Of a DNA stretch of 64,000 nucleotides, positions 35,944-45,016 are shown piece after piece. The stretch is taken from positions 620,001 through 684,000 of the forward strand of contig NZ_FOBX01000001.1 of NCBI RefSeq assembly GCF_900109945.1, given 5' to 3'. The stretch is from Bradyrhizobium sp. OK095. Its GTDB lineage: Bacteria > Pseudomonadota > Alphaproteobacteria > Rhizobiales > Xanthobacteraceae. The notes under the pieces were generated by a model, which was not told the origin of the DNA, did no database searches, and saw nothing but the letters and a program-made list of their open reading frames with translations. The position numbers were made by a program, and so were the translations under genes. Position 1 is the stretch's first letter, and every line of letters starts with the position of its first letter.

Positions 35944-38427
35944 ATGGGCAAGTGCCTTCGGTTCAAACGTCTTGGATTCAAGCGTCGTGCGTTGATGGCC
36001 TCGGTGTCGACGGGGCTGCTGTCGGGGTTGGTCTTTGCGAGCCATGCCGGGGCCGCGCAGGACGAAGAGACCAACGTTCAAAATCTTCCGGCGGTCGAGG
36101 TGTCGGCGCCGCCGCCAACGGTGAGACGTCCCGTGCTGCCGCGGCCTGTTGCGCGTATAGGGGCGTCCGGGTCCGCCAGTCCGAAGACACGCCTGTATGT
36201 CTACCCGACCTCGCCAGGCACCGGCAGAGGTCTCGACGTGGACAAGGTTCCGTCGGCGGTCAACGCCGTCGATGCCAGCCAGATCAAGCGCACCGGCTCG
36301 CTCAACGTCACCGATGCGCTGCGCGACAACATCCCCGGGGTCAGCATCAGCGAAGTCACCGGCAATCCGTTCCAGCCAAATGTCGAATTCCGCGGCTTTG
36401 TTGCTTCGCCCGTGGTGGGCACGCCGCAAGGCCTCGCCGTGTACCAGAACGGCGTCCGCATCAACGAGGCCTTCTCGGACGCCGTCAACTGGGACCTGAT
36501 CCCGACCGCGGCAATCCGGTCGGTGACGCTGGTCACCAACAATCCCGCCTTCGGCCTCAATGCGCTCGGCGGCGCCATCAATCTGCAAATGAAGGACGGC
36601 TTCACCTATCAGGGCGCCGAGCTCGATCTGATGGGCGGCTCGTTCGGCCGCATCCAGGGCTCGGCGCAATGGGGCAAGACCGTCGACAAGAACTACGGCG
36701 TTTACGCCGCGCTCGAAGGCCTGCACGACAACGGTTTCCGCAATTTCTCGCAATCGGACGTGCGGCGCTTCTACGGCGATGTCGGCTACAAGGCCGGCGA
36801 CAGCGAATTCCACGTCAACATGGGGGTCGCCAAGAACGATTTCGGTGCCAGCGCCACCGTTCCCGCCGAGTTGCTCGATAAATATTGGGGCGCGACCTAC
36901 ACGACACCGCAGACCACTTCCAACCGCGTCGGTTATCTCAATTTGACCGCCAAGGCCGACGCGACGCCGACCTGGACGCTTGAAGGCAACGCCCATGTGC
37001 GCAGGTTCGAGCAGAAGATCGTCGACGGCAATCCGACCAACGTCGGAGAGTGCACCGCCGATGCGACACTGCTGTGCTTCAGCGACGGCGCGACGCCAGC
37101 GAACGGCGGCAATGGCGCACAGCTTGCCAATCCCTTCGCGCCCGGGACGATCCTCGGCGAGATTGATCGAGGTTCGATACGATCGACCACATTCGGTGTG
37201 TCGGGGCAGGCCACCAACACCGATCAATTGCTCGGCCACGACAACCGCTTCGTGATGGGCGCAACGTATGACGCGAGTGTCACGCGCTACAACGCCACCG
37301 CCGAGATCGGCTCGATCGGAGAGAACTACGTCGTCAGCGGCAGCGGCATCTTCCTCGGGCCGACCGGCACGCCGGACACCGGCTTGGCCGGTCCCGTCTC
37401 GCTGCGGACCGTCAACCAGTATAACGGCCTGTACGCGATGGACACGTTCAACGTCACCGATGCTTTCGCCATCACCGGCGGCGGCCGCTTCAACGTGGCG
37501 CGTATCTCGCTGGAGGATCAGCTCGGCACCGCCCTCAACGGCGATCACACCTTCACCCGCTTCAATCCCGTCATAGGCGGCACCTACAAGATCACGCCCG
37601 AGCTGACGGCCTATGCCGGCTATTCCGAGGCCAACCGCGTGCCGACGCCGCTCGAGCTCGGCTGCGCCGATCCGAACAATCCCTGCCTCATCGCGGCGTT
37701 TCTTGTCTCCGACCCGCCTTTGAAGCAGGTCGTGTCCAAGACGGTGGAAGCGGGCCTGCGCGGCAGCAAGGAGCTGAACATCGGCACGCTCGGATGGAAG
37801 ATCGGCGGCTTCCGTGCCACCAATTACGATGACATCCTCGCCATACCCGTTCCAGGTCGCACCGGCTTTGGCTATTTCTCCAATGTCGGGCGTACCCGGC
37901 GGCAGGGACTGGAAGCCGAGGTCAACATCAAATCGCCGACGCTCCAGTTCCAGGCGAGCTACGCTTTCGTCGATGCCCGCTTCCTCGACGCATTGACCCT
38001 CGGCTCCAACAGCCCGTTCGCCGATGGCGACGGCAACATCCAGGTCTCGCCCGGCAACCAGATTCCCGCGATCCCGCGTCACCGCATCAAGGTCGGCGTC
38101 GACTATGCGGTGACGGATGTCTGGAAGGTCGGCGGCAACGCGATCTTCGTCTCAAGCCAATACATCGTCGGCGACGAGTCCAACCAGTATTCGAAGCTGC
38201 CGTCCTACACCGTGTTCAATCTCCACACCTCCTATCAGGTGACGAAGAATTTTCAGCTCTACGGCCGCGTCGACAACGTCCTCGACAAACGCTACGCCAC
38301 CTACGGCACCTTCTTCGACACGGGGGCCTTGCCCAACTTCACCACCGGCGGCGGCTTCAACGACCTGCGCTCGCTCAGCCCGGCTAGGCCGAGGGCGTTT
38401 TATGCGGGGATGCGGGTGACGTTCTGA
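35944..38427 (+). CDS. TonB-dependent outer-membrane receptor, candidate lanthanide-complex importer
   Basis: An 827-residue receptor with a signal peptide (about 1-37), a TonB-box-like L-P-A-V-E-V-S-A soon after it, a plug domain (about 95-215, with L-N-V-T-D-A-L-R and G-L-N-A-L-G-G-A-I-N-L) and a beta-barrel ending in R-V-T-F. The ATG at 35944 is preferred over an upstream one, which would add an unlikely extension before the signal. It follows the FlhS-like kinase. Lanthanides need a TonB receptor (LutH in Methylobacterium), and no siderophore or cobalamin gene is near. The ligand is inferred from context only. Confidence 0.9.
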   Translation: MGKCLRFKRLGFKRRALMASVSTGLLSGLVFASHAGAAQDEETNVQNLPAVEVSAPPPTVRRPVLPRPVARIGASGSASPKTRLYVYPTSPGTGRGLDVDKVPSAVNAVDASQIKRTGSLNVTDALRDNIPGVSISEVTGNPFQPNVEFRGFVASPVVGTPQGLAVYQNGVRINEAFSDAVNWDLIPTAAIRSVTLVTNNPAFGLNALGGAINLQMKDGFTYQGAELDLMGGSFGRIQGSAQWGKTVDKNYGVYAALEGLHDNGFRNFSQSDVRRFYGDVGYKAGDSEFHVNMGVAKNDFGASATVPAELLDKYWGATYTTPQTTSNRVGYLNLTAKADATPTWTLEGNAHVRRFEQKIVDGNPTNVGECTADATLLCFSDGATPANGGNGAQLANPFAPGTILGEIDRGSIRSTTFGVSGQATNTDQLLGHDNRFVMGATYDASVTRYNATAEIGSIGENYVVSGSGIFLGPTGTPDTGLAGPVSLRTVNQYNGLYAMDTFNVTDAFAITGGGRFNVARISLEDQLGTALNGDHTFTRFNPVIGGTYKITPELTAYAGYSEANRVPTPLELGCADPNNPCLIAAFLVSDPPLKQVVSKTVEAGLRGSKELNIGTLGWKIGGFRATNYDDILAIPVPGRTGFGYFSNVGRTRRQGLEAEVNIKSPTLQFQASYAFVDARFLDALTLGSNSPFADGDGNIQVSPGNQIPAIPRHRIKVGVDYAVTDVWKVGGNAIFVSSQYIVGDESNQYSKLPSYTVFNLHTSYQVTKNFQLYGRVDNVLDKRYATYGTFFDTGALPNFTTGGGFNDLRSLSPARPRAFYAGMRVTF

Positions 38428-38561
38428 TAGAGGCGGGGAGGCGTGATGAGCGGTCTCGCCTGACCGAAGCGGTTGAAATCATGCTGGCTCACTTCGATCA
38501 CATGGAGAGTGAAAAGCGGTTCGCCGACATGATGTCACCGAAGAAATCAGCCGGTGATCCC

Positions 38562-38586
38562 TTGACTATTTGTTCATGATTTGTTC
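38562..38586 (+). promoter_or_regulatory. Candidate LexA (SOS) box over a promoter
   Basis: GTTC-ATGATTT-GTTC at 38572-38586 matches the alphaproteobacterial LexA consensus GTTC-N7-GTTC. A TTGACT -35-like element sits at 38562-38567, and the downstream gene starts at 38618. LexA bound here would block transcription of that gene. Confidence 0.65.
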
Positions 38587-38617
38587 TTATGCTGCTCGTC
38601 CAGCCAAGGAGCCTGCC

Positions 38618-38917
38618 ATGGACAACCGCATCAACGAAATCCGGCGAATTATCAGAGCGTTGCGTGTCAGCATGCGTGAGGCTGAGGCCATCATGCACGA
38701 ACAGATCAACCGGGACGAGGACTGCACCTTCGTGGCTCAGGAGGTCATGAAGATGCGCGTCGTCATGAGCGGTCTCGTCCAGGAGCGGGCCGCTCTTGGG
38801 GATACCGATCCGATCGTCGTTGCCAGCCTCTTCATCCCGCGCCGGCGGGCGACGCCGTCGCGGGTTCGTCTCGAGCCGCTCCGTCTTGCCCCACCGCGAG
38901 AGGTGGCACGGGCATGA
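38618..38917 (+). CDS. Small conserved-looking protein behind a LexA-type box
   Basis: A 99-residue basic protein. The first 70 residues are helical and charged (M-D-N-R-I-N-E-I-R-R-I-I-R-A-L-R start); the tail is Pro/Arg-rich. No signal peptide or known domain is seen. AAGGAG precedes the ATG. The upstream GTTC-N7-GTTC suggests induction by DNA damage. Confidence 0.65.
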   Translation: MDNRINEIRRIIRALRVSMREAEAIMHEQINRDEDCTFVAQEVMKMRVVMSGLVQERAALGDTDPIVVASLFIPRRRATPSRVRLEPLRLAPPREVARA

Positions 38918-38924
38918 CCGGCGT

Positions 38925-39025
38925 CTTCACCTGAACCAACCGGGCAGGTCCCGGCGTTCAATCCCGACAGGCTTCCAAAATTGCCGAAGCGCTCGCGCTG
39001 ATCGCGGGAGCCGGCGCGGACTGCC
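38925..39025 (+). pseudogene. Duplicated 3' fragment of the GrlR-like gene at 46119-46526
   Basis: About 100 bases closely match the end of the GrlR-like gene and its downstream flank. The translated remnant reads V-P-A-F-N-P-D-R-L-P-K-L-P-K-R-S-R and stop, against V-P-A-F-N-P-D-K-L-P-K-L-P-K-R-S-R in the intact copy. Nothing before it matches, so it is a truncated relic. The stop codon is at 38999-39001. Confidence 0.75.
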
Positions 39026-39144
39026 GCGCCAGGCAGGCGGTCCAGCGCCGCGCGTCCTCGATCGCCATGCGGGGAGAGGGCGCTTCGCCCCCGTGAGCGC
39101 GCATGACGTCATCAATGAAGACAGGAGCCGACTGCGCTTTCGTA

Positions 39145-40095
39145 CTAGGGTGAGGGGATCTGGATGCCTGCGTCTTTGTAAAAGCGCAGGGCGCCAGGAT
39201 GAAATGGTACGACCCGATTATAGGGAGCGTTTTTGGCAAGCGTCCCGTCGGCTCCGGAATAAATCTGCGATTGCGGATTTGAAGCGGTCAGGACGGCCTT
39301 GGTGATGGCGTAGGCGATATCGTCTGGCAAATCCTTGTTGGCCACGACAAAATTCCATCCCGAGACGCTCTTGATCGCGGCCGCCTGTCCCTTATAGCTC
39401 CCGCTCGGAATGGTGGCCCGCGAAAGCTGCGGTAGGAAGCCCAGCAGGTCGGTAAGCTCTTTCTCCGTCAGCCCGAAGACAACCGCATCAGCTTTATCGG
39501 CGATGGCTGCCAAGGGAATGATGGGGACCCGCGCGCCCTGCCAAAGCGCATCGATCTTGCCGTCTATGACTTGTTGCGCCTGATCGGCCGGATCGCCATT
39601 GACGATGATGGGTTTGATTTTCGCAATTTCAGCTGCAGCGCGGAAAAACACTTCCGGCGGGCCGTTCGCCGGACCGACGCCAATCGTTTTGCCATCGAGA
39701 TCGGCCAGCGAAGAGATCCCACGGCTGCGAAGCGCCGCTATCTGAAATGACGTTTCGTACATGGGAAACAATGCGCGCACGTTCTTGTGCGCGTGGCCCG
39801 CCGCCCAACCTGTTCCTTTCACCGCGTCATAGGCCGATCCCATGAATACGGTACCCAACGTCGTCGCGGATTCATCGACGGATGTCAGATTCTCGTTCGA
39901 GCCGGAGCTGCGCTTGACCTCGGTTCTGATGCCTTTCGAAGCCAAATACTTGGAGAGGCCTTCGGCATAAGGCGTAAACGTGCTGCCGTTGCCGGCGGCC
40001 TTGAGGATCAGAGGTGCATCTTGCGCAAGGGAGGAGGGCGCTCCAACAGCAACTGCGAAAAATAGCGAAAGCGCTCTTACGGACTTGAATAGCAT
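39145..40095 (-). CDS. TAXI-family TRAP transporter substrate-binding protein
   Basis: A 316-residue exported protein (signal about 1-24, ending S-L-A-Q). The TAXI fold shows in L-I-L-K-A-A-G-N-G-S-T-F, the G-P-A-N-G-P-P segment and A-L-W-Q-G-A-R-V-P-I-I-P-L. TAXI proteins usually deliver solutes to a fused TRAP membrane subunit, but none is adjacent, so it is an orphan. The ligand cannot be told. Confidence 0.85.
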   Translation of the reverse strand: MLFKSVRALSLFFAVAVGAPSSLAQDAPLILKAAGNGSTFTPYAEGLSKYLASKGIRTEVKRSSGSNENLTSVDESATTLGTVFMGSAYDAVKGTGWAAGHAHKNVRALFPMYETSFQIAALRSRGISSLADLDGKTIGVGPANGPPEVFFRAAAEIAKIKPIIVNGDPADQAQQVIDGKIDALWQGARVPIIPLAAIADKADAVVFGLTEKELTDLLGFLPQLSRATIPSGSYKGQAAAIKSVSGWNFVVANKDLPDDIAYAITKAVLTASNPQSQIYSGADGTLAKNAPYNRVVPFHPGALRFYKDAGIQIPSP

Positions 40096-40459
40096 GCGTG
40101 CATCCCTTGCGAAAACCGTGCGCGATCCGTCTTTCTGGAAGAAAGTCGCGCTCGCGACGGCGGTATCTTATCCAATGCTGTTCACCTCCTACAATGCTCG
40201 TAACTGTGCAGTCCGTGCCTACGCTTTGCTCGCAATCGCGCTTTGAAGCCAGGCGCGCGTTTCAGGTGCAAACGTCAGACTTGGGCCCTGCACCGAAATC
40301 GAGGAGCCGGTGTTTCATGGCTGCTAACACCCCCGGAACAGGCTCGTGCGAAATGACAAACGCGGGTGATGGAGTTCTTGCCAAGGGGTGCGATCGGCGC
40401 ACTACTCCGATAAATGCCGAAGATGAAGGCATGTTTGTTTTGAAGAAGAGATTTGATTC
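40096..40459. other. Intergenic region without a strongly supported gene
   Basis: This holds the TAXI gene promoter. A 50-codon frame at 40094-40246 begins M-R-A-S-L-A-K-T-V-R and has a hydrophobic middle, but it overlaps the TAXI start, has no ribosome-binding site and no recognised relative. The rest looks non-coding. Confidence 0.5.
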
Positions 40460-40705
40460 ATGACACAAGTACCGCAAAGACCTCTGGTCCCCGACAATAC
40501 GCTGATTACTAAGACACCCGAGGAAGGCAGATCCTTGGCGGTCATGCTGGCTCGCAACTCGATCCATGCCATGCAAGGCGAATTGGAAACTCTGAAAGCG
40601 GGGCGCGCCCAATATGCTCACGATCCCCATGGATTGATCGCCGCCAGCCACGTCATAGCTGTCGAATTTGCGACCGTCGCAGCCGCCAACAATTATTGGC
40701 GCTAG
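40460..40705 (+). CDS. Small protein of unknown function
   Basis: An 81-residue protein with no signal peptide. The N-terminal third is polar (M-T-Q-V-P-Q-R-P-L-V-P-D); the rest forms helices with two His and A-H-D-P-H. A GAAGAAGAG ribosome-binding stretch precedes the ATG. It is on the plus strand, tail-to-tail with the GntR-type gene. No family is recognised. Confidence 0.5.
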   Translation: MTQVPQRPLVPDNTLITKTPEEGRSLAVMLARNSIHAMQGELETLKAGRAQYAHDPHGLIAASHVIAVEFATVAAANNYWR

Positions 40706-40732
40706 CTCGATCACCGCCTTCCCGCGACGAAG

Positions 40733-41437
40733 CTACGCCAGCAATCCATCGAGGTCGGAATAGATGACGTCGGCGGTGCGCTGATAGTGTTGCTGAAGCA
40801 GACGCACGGCCTGCTCGCTGTCTCTGGCGAGAACCGCCTGAAGGATGTCGCTGTGCTCGGCGCCGACCTTGCGCGCCGGATAGGCCTTCGCAATCGATAT
40901 CATGCGATAGCGATAGAGCCGGTCGGCGAGCTGCTCGCAAAAGCCAAGCAGCGGCCGTGAACCGCAGAGATCGATCAGCGTCGCGTGGAACGCGCGATGC
41001 ACTTTCTCCCAATCCGGATTGTCTTCGAATGTGTCGGGCTTCAGTGAGCGCGGCGTACGATCGAGCCGGTGATGCGCAACCAGCAGGGCCTCTTCCCAGG
41101 CCTGTGTCGCATTCTGCATGGACTCAGCGAGCGCGAGACCCTCGACCCAGCACCGCGTCTTGGTCAGCTCCTGGAGCTCCTCCTTGCTGACCTCCTTCAC
41201 ATAGAAGCCGCGCTGCTCCATGCCGACGACGAACTCTTCGGCCGTCAGACGATTGAGCGCCTCGCGCAGCGGGGTCTGCCCGACATTGTACTGCTCCATC
41301 AGGAAGCGCGATTGCAGCTTGCGTCCCGGCTCGAGCCGCGTGGTCAGGATGTCGGCCTTGAGGCGCGCATAGATCGTGGTCGCCAGCGTCGCCGCTTGGT
41401 CCACCTTCTGGCTTGGCAGGTCAGGGCTCATGGGCAT
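40733..41437 (-). CDS. GntR-family (FCD) transcriptional regulator
   Basis: A 234-residue regulator. The N-terminal winged helix (about 15-80) includes L-R-E-A-L-N-R-L-T-A-E-E-F, and the C-terminal FCD effector domain has H-R-A-F-H (about 148-152) and H near 195 and 217 as likely metal ligands. It is divergent from the dioxygenase gene at 41565 and probably controls that operon in response to an aromatic acid or its product. Confidence 0.92.
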   Translation of the reverse strand: MPMSPDLPSQKVDQAATLATTIYARLKADILTTRLEPGRKLQSRFLMEQYNVGQTPLREALNRLTAEEFVVGMEQRGFYVKEVSKEELQELTKTRCWVEGLALAESMQNATQAWEEALLVAHHRLDRTPRSLKPDTFEDNPDWEKVHRAFHATLIDLCGSRPLLGFCEQLADRLYRYRMISIAKAYPARKVGAEHSDILQAVLARDSEQAVRLLQQHYQRTADVIYSDLDGLLA

Positions 41438-41564
41438 CCCAAGGGAATCGCGATATTTATGTACATTATCAGATCTGCGACCAAGAATTTATAGATTTTC
41501 TATTTACGGGAAGTTTTATACATATTAATGGGTTGATGTTCGCGTTCCCTGACAAGGAAGCCCC
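41438..41564. promoter_or_regulatory. AT-rich divergent promoter of the aromatic operon
   Basis: The 127-base gap is far richer in A and T than its surroundings. ATGTACAT at 41459-41466 is an 8-base palindrome with FCD-type operator character, and TATACATA follows near 41518. AAGGAAG precedes the dioxygenase ATG. Confidence 0.55.
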
Positions 41565-42479
41565 ATGCCCGACTTTCCGCTGACGGCCCTGCGCAGCGTC
41601 GAGATCACGACGCCGCACCTCGCCGGTTCGGTCGAGTTCTACACAAAAGTCTGGGGCCTCGACGTCGCGGCGGAAGCGGGCGGCACGGTTTACCTCGCCG
41701 CAACCGGCAGCGACTTCCACGTTCTCGAGCTCACACCGGGCGAGGCGACGTCGCTCCGCAAGATCAGTTTTCGCGCCCGCTCACAGGAGGATTTGCACCG
41801 CCTTTTCGCGCGTGCACGGCAAGCCGGCTGCGAGGTTATCAGTTCGCCCGCGCCATCGCCTGCGCCGTCAGGCGGGATGAGTTTTGTGGTTCGCGAACTG
41901 CAGGGATGCGCCATCGAGTTCGTCCATGCCGATCGTACCAAGCCGCCGCGCATGATCGCTGATCGCCCCGAGCGGCTAGCGCATGTCAATATCAACAGCG
42001 CCGATATCGAAAATCTCTCGGCCTTCTACCAGGGGACCTTGGGCTTTCGGCTGTCGGACCGGTCGAAGCTGATGGCGTTCCTGTGCTGCAACGATGATCA
42101 CCATGCGGTCGTGCTTGCGGAAGCCCCGGTGAACGGCCTCAATCACGTTGCCTTCCTGATGCCCAATCTGGAGTCGGTCATGCGCGGCTCCGGTCGCATG
42201 GTGGATCACGGCTATCCGATCGGCTGGGGCGTCGGCCGTCACGGCCCGGGCGACAACGTGTTCGCCTATTTCGTCGATCCGGCCGGTGCCGTCATCGAAT
42301 ACACCGCCGAAGTCTTGCAGATCGACGACAGCTACGTCGCCAAGGGTCCAGGCGATTGGGTCTGGCCGCCGGGACGAACCGACCAGTGGGGCATTGCGCC
42401 GCCCAAGTCTGACGCTTGCAAAACAGCGCAGCTCGCCGTTCCCTTCGCAACCTCCATCGTCACGGCGGCTCGCGCATGA
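41565..42479 (+). CDS. Extradiol-type dioxygenase (VOC superfamily)
   Basis: A 304-residue protein with two VOC-type domains (about 5-125 and 136-250). H140, H194 and E245 in the second domain form the two-His-one-carboxylate metal site of an iron- or manganese-dependent ring-cleavage dioxygenase. It would open a catechol-type ring between a hydroxylated and a neighbouring carbon. It is the first gene of an operon with a flavin hydroxylase and an FAH-family hydrolase, which together form a meta-cleavage route. Confidence 0.88.
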   Translation: MPDFPLTALRSVEITTPHLAGSVEFYTKVWGLDVAAEAGGTVYLAATGSDFHVLELTPGEATSLRKISFRARSQEDLHRLFARARQAGCEVISSPAPSPAPSGGMSFVVRELQGCAIEFVHADRTKPPRMIADRPERLAHVNINSADIENLSAFYQGTLGFRLSDRSKLMAFLCCNDDHHAVVLAEAPVNGLNHVAFLMPNLESVMRGSGRMVDHGYPIGWGVGRHGPGDNVFAYFVDPAGAVIEYTAEVLQIDDSYVAKGPGDWVWPPGRTDQWGIAPPKSDACKTAQLAVPFATSIVTAARA

Positions 42480-44098
42480 CGGATATGGCCGGCGCCAGCG
42501 ACTACGACGTGCTCGTCGTCGGCTTCGGGCCGACCGGCGCCGTTGCCGCAGGCCAGCTTGGCCGCCTCGGTCATCGCACGCTGGTCATCGACCGGCTCGC
42601 CGCCGTGTACGACAAGCCCCGCGCGATTGCGCTCGACCACGAGATCTTTCGCCATTTCGACAATATGGGCCTCACTGATGCGGTCTCGCCCTATATCGAG
42701 CCTTTCACCGCATCGGAGCATTTTGGCGTCGACGGCCAATTGATCCGGCGCATCGACATGGTCGCAAAACCCTATCCGCTCGGTTACACCCCGAGCATGG
42801 TGTTCAGCCAGCCCGAGGTCGAGGCCGAGCTACGCCGTCACGCGACCGGTTTCCCCAATGTGCGGGTCGAGCTCGGCGTCGAGCTGCTCGATCTCGTGCA
42901 AACGTCCGATCGCGTCGAGGCACATTTGAAGGACAGCGATGGACGGCACCGTTCCGTAACTGCGCGCTATGTGATCGGCTGCGATGGCGCTTCGAGCGCC
43001 GTTCGGCAGATCGCAGGTCTTGGCCTCGAGGATCTCATCTTCGACGAACCCTGGTTGGTGGTCGACATGCGCGTGAACGAGAGCGCGCTTGCCCGCCTGC
43101 CGCAATGCTCCGCGCAATTCTGCGATCCGGCGCGCCCCGTGAGCTTCCTCATTGGCCCGAAGAACCACCGCCGCTGGGAGATCATGCTGCTGCCGGGCGA
43201 AGACGCGCAGCAGATGGAGCGGCCCGACAATGTCTGGAAGCTGCTCTCGCCCTGGATCACGCCGGGTGACGGAGATTTGTGGCGGGCAGCCTCCTATCGC
43301 TTCCATGCCCTCGTCGCTGCCGACTGGCGCAACGGCAGGATCCTGGTTGCCGGCGACGCCGCGCATCAGCAACCTCCCTTCATCGGACAGGGCATGTGTC
43401 AGGGCCTGCGTGACGCCACCAACCTCGTCTGGAAGCTGGATCGGGTGCTCAAGGGCGTGTCATCCGACAGCCTGCTCGACAGCTACACGGTTGAACGCAA
43501 GCAGCACGTCATCGAGCTGACCGGCAAGATCAAGGCGATCGGACGGTCGATCTGCGAGCGCGATCCGGCGGCGGCCCGGCGGCGCGATGCGCAAATCCTG
43601 GCAGACGGTGGCGGCAAGCCGCTGCTCCTGACGCGGCAGGAAATCATCCCGCCTTTGCGCGCAGGATGTCTGGCGCAGCACGAAATGCCAGCGCGAGGAA
43701 GCCTGTTTCCACAGCCGCGCATCGCCAGCGGCAATACGGTTCGCTTGCTGGACGAATTGACCGGACCTGGCTGGCGACTGTTCGTCGACGGTCGCAGCAA
43801 TGATGCTGCCGCCTTGCTCTCGCTCTGCGCCGCGCGTCCGGACATATCTGGGGCAGCAGTCGCGCCTGCCGGCGCCGTTGCGCCGAACGCGCTCGAAGAG
43901 ACCGAGGAGGTGCTGGCGAACTGGTTCGACCGTCACGGTGTCATCGCCGCGATCGTCCGGCCCGATCATTACGTTTTCGGCACCGCGCGCAATATCACCG
44001 AGCTCGATGGTCTCCTGCGCGAGATCGATGTGCGTCGTCGTGACGTTCCAGTCGAGCTCAACAAGATTTCCGATCTGAGAATGGAGAGAACACCGTGA
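42476..44098 (+). CDS. FAD-dependent aromatic hydroxylase (MhpA-like)
   Basis: A 540-residue flavin monooxygenase. G16-F-G18-P-T-G21 binds FAD, D-G-A-S-S-A-V-R is the second conserved stretch, and G-D-A-A-H-Q-Q-P-P is the third. The C-terminal thioredoxin-like region is typical of the 3-(3-hydroxyphenyl)propionate hydroxylase group. It would add a hydroxyl to a phenolic substrate to make the catechol cleaved by the upstream dioxygenase. Starts overlap on both sides (ATGA and GTGA), showing tight coupling. Confidence 0.9.
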   Translation: MTDMAGASDYDVLVVGFGPTGAVAAGQLGRLGHRTLVIDRLAAVYDKPRAIALDHEIFRHFDNMGLTDAVSPYIEPFTASEHFGVDGQLIRRIDMVAKPYPLGYTPSMVFSQPEVEAELRRHATGFPNVRVELGVELLDLVQTSDRVEAHLKDSDGRHRSVTARYVIGCDGASSAVRQIAGLGLEDLIFDEPWLVVDMRVNESALARLPQCSAQFCDPARPVSFLIGPKNHRRWEIMLLPGEDAQQMERPDNVWKLLSPWITPGDGDLWRAASYRFHALVAADWRNGRILVAGDAAHQQPPFIGQGMCQGLRDATNLVWKLDRVLKGVSSDSLLDSYTVERKQHVIELTGKIKAIGRSICERDPAAARRRDAQILADGGGKPLLLTRQEIIPPLRAGCLAQHEMPARGSLFPQPRIASGNTVRLLDELTGPGWRLFVDGRSNDAAALLSLCAARPDISGAAVAPAGAVAPNALEETEEVLANWFDRHGVIAAIVRPDHYVFGTARNITELDGLLREIDVRRRDVPVELNKISDLRMERTP

Positions 44099-44940
44099 AA
44101 CTAACCACCGTAGCGATCGACGGCCGCACCAGCTGGGGCATCGTCGAAGGCGAGAATTTTTTGGACGTCGGCACTGTGCTGGCATCGCGCTATGCCGACC
44201 TCAAGACGGCGATCGGCTCCGGGCTGTCAGGTGTTGCGGAAGCAAAATCCAAGGCCGCTGTCGTTCCGACCTCGAAAGTCAATTGGCTGCCGGTCATCCC
44301 GAACCCCGACAAGATCCTGTGCGTGGGCCTGAACTATGAGACCCATCGCAAGGAGACCGGCCGCTCCGAGGTCGAACACCCCACCATCTTCTCGCGCTAC
44401 GCCAACAGCCAGACCGGACATCTGCGTCCGATTCTGCGGCCGCGCGTCTCGACCCATCTCGATTTCGAAGGCGAGCTTGCCGTCATCATCGGCAAGGCGG
44501 GACGCTACATCTCGCGCGCGAACGCCATGGATCATGTCGCGGGCTATTCCTGCTACAATGACGGCAGCATCCGCGACTTCCAGCGTCACACGCATCAGTT
44601 CACGCCGGGCAAGAATTTTCCGGACACCGGCGCATTCGGGCCCTGGATGATGACGCCTGACGAGCTCGGCCCGCTGGACGAGCTCAAGCTGGAGACCCGC
44701 CTCAACGGGCAGGTCATGCAGGAAGCGCGGATCAAGCAGATGATCTTCGATATCCCGCGCCAGATCGAATATTGCTCCACGTTTACCCGGCTCGAGCCCG
44801 GCGACATCATCGTCAGCGGGACGCCGGGGGGCGTCGGTGCGCGGCGCGAGCCGCCACTCTGGATGAAGCCCGGCGATGTCGTCGAGATCGAGGTCGAACG
44901 CCTCGGCGTGCTCAGGAATGTCGTCGAAGACGAAACCTGA
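44095..44940 (+). CDS. Fumarylacetoacetate hydrolase family protein
   Basis: A 281-residue enzyme. The divalent-metal ligands are in F-E-G-E-L-A-V-I-I-G-K and the N-D-G-S-I-R-D loop (S-C-Y-N-D-G), as in the FAH superfamily that hydrolyses or hydrates diketo-acids from ring cleavage. The GTG start overlaps the hydroxylase stop. It would act on the product of the dioxygenase, though isomerase or decarboxylase activity is also known in the family. Confidence 0.92.
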   Translation: MKLTTVAIDGRTSWGIVEGENFLDVGTVLASRYADLKTAIGSGLSGVAEAKSKAAVVPTSKVNWLPVIPNPDKILCVGLNYETHRKETGRSEVEHPTIFSRYANSQTGHLRPILRPRVSTHLDFEGELAVIIGKAGRYISRANAMDHVAGYSCYNDGSIRDFQRHTHQFTPGKNFPDTGAFGPWMMTPDELGPLDELKLETRLNGQVMQEARIKQMIFDIPRQIEYCSTFTRLEPGDIIVSGTPGGVGARREPPLWMKPGDVVEIEVERLGVLRNVVEDET

Positions 44941-44984
44941 TCGCTCGGCCGCAGCCGGCGACGGCTAGCGAACGACCAATAAAA

Positions 44985-45000
44985 CCCCGCAAAAGCGGGA
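44985..45000 (+). terminator. Small hairpin before the Bug-type gene
   Basis: CCCGC-AAAA-GCGGG (44986-44999) lies between the hydrolase and binding-protein genes without a T run. It may attenuate transcription into the binding-protein gene or stabilise one of the transcripts. Confidence 0.35.
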
Positions 45001-45016
45001 TCTTCCAGGGAGGAAC

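Noticed and set aside
35908..38082. 724-codon open frame antisense to the TonB receptor
   Set aside because: Low-complexity shadow of the receptor gene; no ribosome-binding site or recognisable domain.
40094..40246. 50-codon frame upstream of the small gene at 40460
   Set aside because: It overlaps the start of the TAXI gene on the other strand, lacks a ribosome-binding site and matches nothing known.
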